12,315 nt of DNA from positions 1 to 12,315 of the forward strand of contig PSRH01000016.1 of the NCBI GenBank assembly GCA_003175915.1, read 5' to 3'. The notes beneath the pieces were generated by a model that worked only from the letters and a program-made list of their open reading frames with translations, was not told where the DNA came from and did no database searches. Made by a program: the position numbers and the translations under genes. Shown one piece after another: positions 6,429 to 12,315 of this stretch. The DNA is from Candidatus Melainabacteria bacterium. Its GTDB lineage: Bacteria; Cyanobacteriota; Vampirovibrionia; Obscuribacterales; Obscuribacteraceae. Within the stretch, counting starts at the first letter, position 1. Each line of letters opens with the position of its first letter.

Positions 6429-7883
6429 TCAGTTCGATTTCTCCAGGTCCGGCAGTTTCCACTCGCTTGTGAAGAGAGGTTTTTCCGTTCCGTAGAAGCG
6501 GAATATCGCTTCGAACTTTCCATCAGGATTGGTTGGTACCCAGTTCAGTTCTTTTCCCGCCGGGGCGTCAGGACCGAAGTAGATGTCCACCGAACCATCA
6601 GTATTTTTCTTGAGTCCTGGACTATAGGATGAGCGGCCGGGACGCGAGAGGTTGCGGAAGAGGCTGTGTGTGGACCTGTCATAAATTACCACCGACCAGT
6701 ATTGTTTTGCCGGTACGTGCGCCGGCACATTGAGGCGATAGCTGTTCTTGCCGTCGAGAAACTCGCCTTGCTTATCCTTGAGTGTGATCAAATAGAATTG
6801 ATCTGTGCCAGGATGCTTGGCGGAGCCGAAGATGAAGTGGTATTGAAGCCCGCGGCTATCAAGCGTATACGCATTGGTATTTTCGAAAAACGTCGGCAGA
6901 TTCTCCACGAATTCATCGAGAGCAGCAATGGACCATTGGCCCGCTCCATTAAACGGTACAAGTGCGGCTTCGTAACGAGCTTCGAGCCAAGCGCGGGCTT
7001 CCCGGACAGCATCTTCCAATAGCTTCTGGGTATTCAGATCTGGGTGGAAGGGTTTGCCCTTTTCGATACCAAGCGACTTGAGCATGTCGATCATGACCTT
7101 GTCCTTTTCTAACCAGTGCTCGTTCTGTACGATCCGATCGAGCGAACGGAAGAAGCGGATGTCGTTAGGAATGGTGCTGTCGAAGACGACGTGAGCTGCA
7201 TCGACAAATTTTGTCGCGGCAGGCTTGTTAGCCTGGGCGAAGGGATAGAGTTTGATCCGCTTTCCGTAAGCAACGGCCCTGGCAATATCGGCATCACTGC
7301 CGCCTCTGAGGACGGAGCGGAGGAAGGCATAGCTTTCAAATGTGTCCGATCCTACGACGTAATAACCGCTGGGAACTTCACACCTGTTGTTTGGCGGCAA
7401 AATCAGGTACTTGCCGCCCTTGCCCTTGTCCAGACCAGCAGGTCCCACGTCTGCCAAGGGCGCCTGCCAGCAGTCCATGATCGTGCCTATGAATAAACCG
7501 TCGTCAGCCGGAGGGATCTCGAGCACCATTGCCCCGGCATCCTTCGTGTTGATGAACGGAATAAAGTAGATTACATCAGGGTTCGGAGTGAGAGTCTGAA
7601 TTTTCCAGTCGGGTAGTTGCGACCAATAGACGATCTGATTGAAGGCGCCTTTGGCATCGCGGACCATCGCCTGATACATGAGATCATAATTGACAGTCGG
7701 AATGCCCCAGTTGACGGCCTCCACCGCCCGCCGGTAGAAGGCGTGCTCAGAGAGTTCTTTTGGAGAAGTCGTGATTTCCGCTTGTTCAGGAGGGGTAACT
7801 GGTTTTGGCGTTTGGACGCAAGAGAACAAAGAGAGCACGCCAGTGATTGCCCCTATCAATAACCATGCCGGTGGGAATTTCAT
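6429..7883 (-). CDS. DUF1254/DUF1214-domain lipoprotein
   Basis: This 484-residue exported protein has an N-terminal lipoprotein signal. A hydrophobic segment (residues 6-20) ends in a lipobox LFSC with Cys22 as the lipidation site, followed by a proline/threonine-rich linker. The DUF1254 domain covers about 60-200, including YRRAVEAVNWGIPTVNYDLMY, LTPNPDVIYF and the downstream PP-x-x-D-G-L-F-x-G-T-I-M-D-x-W segment. The DUF1214 domain covers about 370-475 (LNVPAHVPAKQYWSVVIYDRSTHSLF, then YFGPDAPAGKELNWVPT and FEAIFRFYGTEKPLF). This two-domain architecture is widespread and its biochemical role is not established. The length is normal for the family. The gene lies 44 bases downstream of the phosphatase-HPt gene on the same strand, so it could be the last gene of the sugar operon or have its own promoter in that gap. 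I see no clear promoter there. Confidence 0.85.
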   Translation of the reverse strand: MKFPPAWLLIGAITGVLSLFSCVQTPKPVTPPEQAEITTSPKELSEHAFYRRAVEAVNWGIPTVNYDLMYQAMVRDAKGAFNQIVYWSQLPDWKIQTLTPNPDVIYFIPFINTKDAGAMVLEIPPADDGLFIGTIMDCWQAPLADVGPAGLDKGKGGKYLILPPNNRCEVPSGYYVVGSDTFESYAFLRSVLRGGSDADIARAVAYGKRIKLYPFAQANKPAATKFVDAAHVVFDSTIPNDIRFFRSLDRIVQNEHWLEKDKVMIDMLKSLGIEKGKPFHPDLNTQKLLEDAVREARAWLEARYEAALVPFNGAGQWSIAALDEFVENLPTFFENTNAYTLDSRGLQYHFIFGSAKHPGTDQFYLITLKDKQGEFLDGKNSYRLNVPAHVPAKQYWSVVIYDRSTHSLFRNLSRPGRSSYSPGLKKNTDGSVDIYFGPDAPAGKELNWVPTNPDGKFEAIFRFYGTEKPLFTSEWKLPDLEKSN

Positions 7884-7927
7884 GTTTGCTCGTTTCGGGT
7901 GGTGAGGATGAACATAAAGATACTACT

Positions 7928-9115
7928 CTACTGTGCTATCTCTGAAGGAGAAGCGGCTGCACTGAGCGCTTTATCGAAACTCGCTTCGATTATTGGTAAG
8001 GCCTCAAGCCAAGCCTCGCTAAGATTTTTATTGAGTGAACTTGCCTTTTCGATGTTTTCTAAGGCAACTTCAATCACGCCTAACTGAAAACTTATCTCGG
8101 GGAATCCATAAGAACCGATTGTGCCCTTCAGGCGATGCATTCGCGTGCGCGCTTCAGTCAGACTTTCTAGATCGTTTGGTTGGTGCTTGGCTTTCTCCAC
8201 TATTGTCTTCAGATCTTTAATCCTTTCAGTTAAACCTTTGGCGTAGTCTGCTTTCATGCTAGAGAAGACTCGCTCAATTCGCTTTTCGCGTTCGGCTGGA
8301 TCTTCTTCTGGATTGAAGGCGGTGGCGGCGAGCAACGATCGTTGCTCCAGCAGTTGTTCTAAAAACCAAATGACATCTGCCGGTTGATTGAGGCGGTAGG
8401 TGGCCTTCGTCTTACCGTTAAGAGTCCCGACTCGCACACTCGAACCGCCATGGTTGTTAGCCCACTCGAAGGCAGGTTCATCCTGGTCAGTATCACCCAT
8501 ATAGACGCAGTACGGAGCCTCACAACTAAGTTGTTGCAGCGATGCGATCTTTTCCAGGGCAAGCCCCTTGTTCCATAGCATCTTAGGCATGAACTCGTAA
8601 CTCGTTGGTAAGTTGCGCATATAAACCGTGTCAAGCTCCGGTTTGAGTTCCTGTAAAGCTTGACTTAGCTTCTCCCTTTGATTTTCAGGAACCAGATGCC
8701 AGTGCAAGCAAAAGGAGTAGTAATCATCCTCCAGGATTGCTCCCTTGAACTGCTTTGCGATCAATTGCAGCTCTGCGTGAAGCCTTCTGAGCTCTGGTAT
8801 CGCCTTTAGAGCCTCCGGAGCCACCCACTCTTTGTCACCAGGTAGGTGGCGCATTTCCAAACCATAGTTGCCGGCCAGGATTATTTCCTGTGTGTCGACA
8901 TCTTGCTTGAGGCGAAGGCTGCCGCGCGCGCTGACGATGGCAACGTGAAGGTTCGGCAGCCTGGCGAGTTTAATGAGAAGCTCGCGAGTATGACTGTTCA
9001 TTATCGCCTCTTCCGGTATGGCATCATAAGGGACGAGCGTCCCATCACGATCCAAGCCAAGAAAGAGGCTTTTACAAGAACGACACTGCTCAAGTAGACG
9101 CGAAATGTTTGTCAT
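7928..9115 (-). CDS. Trehalose-6-phosphate-phosphatase-like HAD phosphatase fused to an HPt domain
   Basis: This 395-residue protein has two domains. Residues 1-260 are a HAD-superfamily sugar phosphatase of the trehalose-phosphatase type. Motif I is LDRDGT, with nucleophile D22 and acid D24; motif II is S62 in VSARGS; motif III is K183 in WNKG; motif IV is MGDTDQDE, with D208, D212 and E213. AGNYGLE (81-87) and the YYSFCLHWH strand (132-140) match the family's substrate cap. Known trehalose phosphatases normally end about here. The extra tail, residues ~278-385, is a four-helix histidine phosphotransfer domain with MHRLKGTIGSYGF, where H327 is the phospho-acceptor and K330 and G331 are the conserved flanks. 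Its ATG overlaps the end of the glycosyltransferase gene by 26 bases. The substrate may be a sugar phosphate other than trehalose-6-phosphate. No TPS (GT20) gene is present in the window. Confidence 0.85.
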   Translation of the reverse strand: MTNISRLLEQCRSCKSLFLGLDRDGTLVPYDAIPEEAIMNSHTRELLIKLARLPNLHVAIVSARGSLRLKQDVDTQEIILAGNYGLEMRHLPGDKEWVAPEALKAIPELRRLHAELQLIAKQFKGAILEDDYYSFCLHWHLVPENQREKLSQALQELKPELDTVYMRNLPTSYEFMPKMLWNKGLALEKIASLQQLSCEAPYCVYMGDTDQDEPAFEWANNHGGSSVRVGTLNGKTKATYRLNQPADVIWFLEQLLEQRSLLAATAFNPEEDPAEREKRIERVFSSMKADYAKGLTERIKDLKTIVEKAKHQPNDLESLTEARTRMHRLKGTIGSYGFPEISFQLGVIEVALENIEKASSLNKNLSEAWLEALPIIEASFDKALSAAASPSEIAQ

Positions 9116-10163
9116 GTGCTTTCGAACGACGGGAGTTCAATAGACTTTGGTAAACACTTTCGTAATTTGATACCATTTGCTCCTTGCTGAAAAATTGCCT
9201 GACGCGTTCTCGACAGACTTCCGGTTTAATCTTACTCAGCTCTGGGAATCGAGCAATCAGCTCATCCCTGGAACCGGCAATGATGCCGTTTTCACCGTCT
9301 AAGAGAACTTCTTCGACTGCACCTCGATTGTAAGCGGCAAGTGGCGTGCCGCAGGCCATTGCCTCTATCATTACTAATCCGAAAGGTTCTTCGAACGCGA
9401 TTGGATAGAGCACCGCAATTGCCTTCTGGTACAGATCAACTTTGCTAGCGTGATTGACTTCACCAATGTACTGAATTTGTTCATTTAGACGTGGCTTCAC
9501 TCGTTCTTCGAAGTATGTCCGGTCGGCATCATCAACTTTGCCGGCAATCTTAAGAGGCAGATTGAGTGCCTGGGCAATTTCAATAGCTTCAGCCGTACCT
9601 TTATCCTCACAGAGGCGCCCTATGAAAAGAAGATAAGATCGCGCTGACGTTTTATTTATGGCGAACTGTTCGAGATCTAAGCTGTTGTAGACAGTGGCAA
9701 CATAATTTAGCTCCTCTTCGTGGTTCAATCTCCTGTAGGCATTGCTGATCGCCACGTAGGGAAGTTGCTTGAAGGCTCGGTAGAGTGGCAGACTGTAATC
9801 TTTCACCAGGTTGTGATTGGTCGAAACATTGGCGCACCTGAGTTGCGGCAAATAGGGCAAGGCCTGGTAGCCCATGTGGTTGTGGACTATGTCGAACTGT
9901 GATTGCATTTCTCGTACTTTAAGCAACGATTGAATGTCGAACGCTGGCCATTGTCTAAGCAACACTTGCGGGTGATTGCGCAGCGGCTTATCAATTACAG
10001 AAACGAGGCGCGCCCCGGTTGCCGAGTCACCGCTGGCAAATAGCGTTACCTCATGCCCACGTTCGACCAGACCTTCGGTGAGCAAATGCACGATCAATTC
10101 CGTGCCACCATAGTTGTCTGGTGGAACTCGCTCGACATTCGGAGCCAACTGCGCGATTTTCAA
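9090..10163 (-). CDS. GT4-family glycosyltransferase
   Basis: This 357-residue cytosolic GT-B glycosyltransferase has an N-terminal acceptor domain beginning MKIAQLAPNVERVPPDNYGGTE, with the glycine-rich loop GG at 19-20 and FDIVHNHM (90-97). The C-terminal nucleotide-sugar domain has YLLFIGRLCEDKGTAEAI (177-194) and the E-x7-E motif in FEEPFGLVMIEAMACGTPLA, with E259 and E267. These are standard GT4 features of retaining transferases. Acceptor and donor are not visible in the sequence. It starts with TTG at 10163, preceded by AGG about six bases upstream; this is the only start that gives the full N-terminal strand. It sits 16 bases after the debranching enzyme and overlaps the phosphatase gene by 26 bases. 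Its product could therefore be the phosphorylated glycoside hydrolysed by that phosphatase, but this is inference. Confidence 0.85.
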   Translation of the reverse strand: MKIAQLAPNVERVPPDNYGGTELIVHLLTEGLVERGHEVTLFASGDSATGARLVSVIDKPLRNHPQVLLRQWPAFDIQSLLKVREMQSQFDIVHNHMGYQALPYLPQLRCANVSTNHNLVKDYSLPLYRAFKQLPYVAISNAYRRLNHEEELNYVATVYNSLDLEQFAINKTSARSYLLFIGRLCEDKGTAEAIEIAQALNLPLKIAGKVDDADRTYFEERVKPRLNEQIQYIGEVNHASKVDLYQKAIAVLYPIAFEEPFGLVMIEAMACGTPLAAYNRGAVEEVLLDGENGIIAGSRDELIARFPELSKIKPEVCRERVRQFFSKEQMVSNYESVYQSLLNSRRSKAHDKHFAST

Positions 10164-10179
10164 AGAGTTACCTGCCTGT

Positions 10180-12306
10180 TCAACTCTCGATCACGACCCT
10201 AACTTTGCCAGATTTTTGCAAGACCTGGCAAGAGCTTACGCCATTGTCAGTGGTGAAACTCAGATCGATTACTGCCGTGCCTACGCGCAAACCCTTCATG
10301 ACCAGCCGGCCAAGCCAGGAGGGCAGGCTGGGCTCAATTACTCTAAGCACGTTGTTCATGGCATCAGCCTGGAGATTGACACAAGCTTTCACCAGCTGAA
10401 AGATGCTGCCGGCTGCCCAGGCCTGCGGTGAACAAGAAACAGGGTAACCAATCGGTCTGTAAGAACCATTACGGTCGAAGCCGCAAACCAGCTCAGGTAG
10501 GCGGAAATCTGGCTCAAATTGGGCAATTTCCAAAAGCTCAAGCATGATCATATGAACGTCGCCAGGACGGCCGATTTTCCGCATACCGTCGGCGATGATA
10601 GCGTTGTCGTGCGGCCAAACCGAGCCGTTGTGGTAGCTGATCGGGTTGTAGGCAATGGTTGAGGCAGATAGAGTCCTGATCCCCCAGCCGGAGTGGAGAT
10701 CGTCGCTCATCAGACGATCAGCTATCGCCTGGGCTTTCTCGTCCTCCAGGATGCCTGTAAACAGACAATGGCCGGGATTAGAGCTGATCACTTTTACCTG
10801 TTGTCCGTCTTTGTCTAAAGCCAATGCCAGATACTTTTCCTCGGGCATCCAGAAATCTCTTTCGAATCGCTCCTTGAGGGCCTGGGCATCCTTGACCAAT
10901 TTTTCAGCCTGGGAATCGTAGCCCAGCAAGCGGGCCACTTTGGCCACTTCTTTCCAGCAGGCATATAAGTATGCCTGGGGCTCGCAAAGAGCTACTGGCG
11001 GCTCAACCAGGCTGCCATCGACGTGCATCACCGAGTCGTGTGAATCTTTCCAGCCTTGATTGACCAGACCTTTCTCGCTCAAACGCTGATAAGTGATATA
11101 GCCGGATTGGCAGCTTTTTTCCAGCCAGGACAGGGCCTGGTTGACCGCCGGCCACAGCTTCCTGGCAAACTCCAGATCGCCCGACCAATCGACATATTGG
11201 CCAAATACATAAAGCCACAACTGAGTAGCATCGACAGTGCCGTAATAAGGACTGTGGGGAATCTGTCCGGTACGTGCCTGTTCGCCCAGACGTAGCTCAT
11301 GCATAATCCGGCCAGGCTGCTCGTCTTTGTAACCATCATCCGATTCGCCCTGATAAGCGGCTAACACCTCGATGCATTCCCGGGCAAGTTCTGGTAGGAA
11401 GGGCAGCACCTGCCAGGCCGTGATTGCACTGTCGCGCCCGAATACGGCGCAATACCAGGGAATGCCGGCCGATAGCCCAAAGCCCTTCGGGGTTGGCTGG
11501 CGCAGGATATAAATGTCGCGAAAAGCTCTTTCTATGGCTAAGTCGAGAAGCTCATGGCCGGTACTGATCGTCGAATGCCGATTACACCATTCGCGATAGC
11601 GCATATCGGCGGTTTTTCTCGCTTCTAAATAACCAGTCTTGCGCGTGTCCGGAGAAAGTTGAGCACCGTCCCATTGCGTCGATACACAGATTTGAAATTC
11701 GCGGGTTTCCTTAGCCGCCAAAACTAACTTGAAGCAAACCAAGCCATCGCTTTCGTCAATGCTGTCCGGTTGCAAGCCGAAAAATTCGATGACGGTTTCA
11801 AGTAGCGAGTCGTCAAGACCTTTGTAGGCCAGGAAAAGACTACGGCGATTTTTCCCAGCTACCGGGCGCATCCTCTTGCCGCGTTCCGGTGGATTGTAAC
11901 CGCGCACTTCAAAAATATCGGCGAAATCAGACTGGAATCTTATATTGAGCTCGCAAGCGATTGGTTCGTTATGAAAGTTTTGCAGGATCAGTCTTTCCCA
12001 CAACAGATCGGAAAGGACGACCTCCCTCTGGAGAATCAGTTTCTGCTGAGGGATGGTGTCGGTTTGCGGGTTGGTATAGAGAAAACTGCCAGCGTAACCT
12101 TCGACGACCGAACTAGAAAGCAGAGAAAGAGGCACGTCCTTGAGCGTCATTTCCCACTGACTGATGTGGCGAGTATCGTAACGGTAATAGCCGTATCCGA
12201 GCGTATTGCAGCCCGGGATCAATGCCGATTCATCCATAACCAGAAAATGGCTGCCGTACTTTAGAACCAGGCGCGGGTGAGCGGCGTCGGTAAGCAGAAA
12301 GGGCAT
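10180..12306 (-). CDS. Amylo-alpha-1,6-glucosidase / glycogen debranching enzyme-like protein
   Basis: This 708-residue glycoside hydrolase has an N-terminal beta-sandwich domain (~10-215, GDE_N_bis type: GYGYYRYDTRHISQWEM, DFADIFEVRG) followed by an (alpha/alpha)6-barrel (~245-645). Barrel motifs typical of the bacterial amylo-alpha-1,6-glucosidase family are GIPWYCAVFGRDSAITAWQ from 281, with GRDS at 290-293; GWKDSHD (418-424); HVDGSLVEPPVALCEPQAY from 428; SGWGIRTLS (539-547); SYHNGSVWPHDNA (557-569); and PELVCGF (604-610). The conserved acidic residues of these blocks are present, so activity on alpha-1,6-linked or related glucosides is likely, probably glycogen or a glucan. The ATG at 12306 gives a normal family N-terminus, but the frame is open to the window edge (codons TGT CAG GGC before it). 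An upstream start therefore cannot be excluded. It is first in the operon with GT4 and the phosphatase. Confidence 0.88.
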   Translation of the reverse strand: MPFLLTDAAHPRLVLKYGSHFLVMDESALIPGCNTLGYGYYRYDTRHISQWEMTLKDVPLSLLSSSVVEGYAGSFLYTNPQTDTIPQQKLILQREVVLSDLLWERLILQNFHNEPIACELNIRFQSDFADIFEVRGYNPPERGKRMRPVAGKNRRSLFLAYKGLDDSLLETVIEFFGLQPDSIDESDGLVCFKLVLAAKETREFQICVSTQWDGAQLSPDTRKTGYLEARKTADMRYREWCNRHSTISTGHELLDLAIERAFRDIYILRQPTPKGFGLSAGIPWYCAVFGRDSAITAWQVLPFLPELARECIEVLAAYQGESDDGYKDEQPGRIMHELRLGEQARTGQIPHSPYYGTVDATQLWLYVFGQYVDWSGDLEFARKLWPAVNQALSWLEKSCQSGYITYQRLSEKGLVNQGWKDSHDSVMHVDGSLVEPPVALCEPQAYLYACWKEVAKVARLLGYDSQAEKLVKDAQALKERFERDFWMPEEKYLALALDKDGQQVKVISSNPGHCLFTGILEDEKAQAIADRLMSDDLHSGWGIRTLSASTIAYNPISYHNGSVWPHDNAIIADGMRKIGRPGDVHMIMLELLEIAQFEPDFRLPELVCGFDRNGSYRPIGYPVSCSPQAWAAGSIFQLVKACVNLQADAMNNVLRVIEPSLPSWLGRLVMKGLRVGTAVIDLSFTTDNGVSSCQVLQKSGKVRVVIES

Positions 12307-12315
12307 GCCCTGACA

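Overview
The window is 12.3 kb of gene-dense bacterial chromosome with roughly balanced base composition. I see no rRNA, tRNA, CRISPR array, insertion sequence or phage gene. The host lineage cannot be fixed from this sequence. The haem-oxygenase-fold gene at 4168-4986 resembles a DUF3865/CADD-like group that I associate mainly with Cyanobacteria, which makes a cyanobacterial or sister (Vampirovibrionia/Melainabacteria-like) host a weak guess. Only the normal start and stop pattern of a bacterial genome is firm.

Region 1 (1-2361, plus strand) is a tight run of three genes. It holds the 3' end of one ABC-2 permease, a second complete permease of the same 6-TM (DUF990) type, and a 371-residue protein that looks like a class II aminoacyl-tRNA synthetase core (HisRS/HisZ-like) without the residues needed for tRNA charging. 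The ATPase of the exporter should lie just upstream of the window. A small secreted protein (2377-2730, minus) converges on this run.

Region 2 (2731-6419, plus strand) begins with a 352-bp gene-free stretch and an AraC/Rob-like regulator with a GyrI-like effector domain. A 206-bp intergenic stretch follows that can fold as a three-way junction. After it come a haem-oxygenase-like diiron oxidase candidate with all six metal-ligand positions filled, and an NCS1 (cytosine/hydantoin/purine type) permease. The last two look like one transcription unit, possibly under the AraC regulator and/or the leader structure.

Region 3 (6429-12306, minus strand) contains, in transcription order, an amylo-alpha-1,6-glucosidase-like glycogen debranching enzyme, a GT4 glycosyltransferase, and a HAD phosphatase of the trehalose-6-phosphate phosphatase type. 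A DUF1254/DUF1214 lipoprotein follows. The first three genes are packed (16-bp gap, then a 26-bp overlap) and form a sugar-metabolism operon.

The most striking object is the third gene of that operon. Its phosphatase domain is followed by a C-terminal histidine phosphotransfer (HPt) domain with an intact phospho-accepting histidine, which would join a carbohydrate phosphatase directly to a two-component phosphorelay. Other leads are the synthetase-like pseudoenzyme tied to an ABC exporter, the diiron-oxidase/NCS1-permease pair, and the folded leader in front of that pair.
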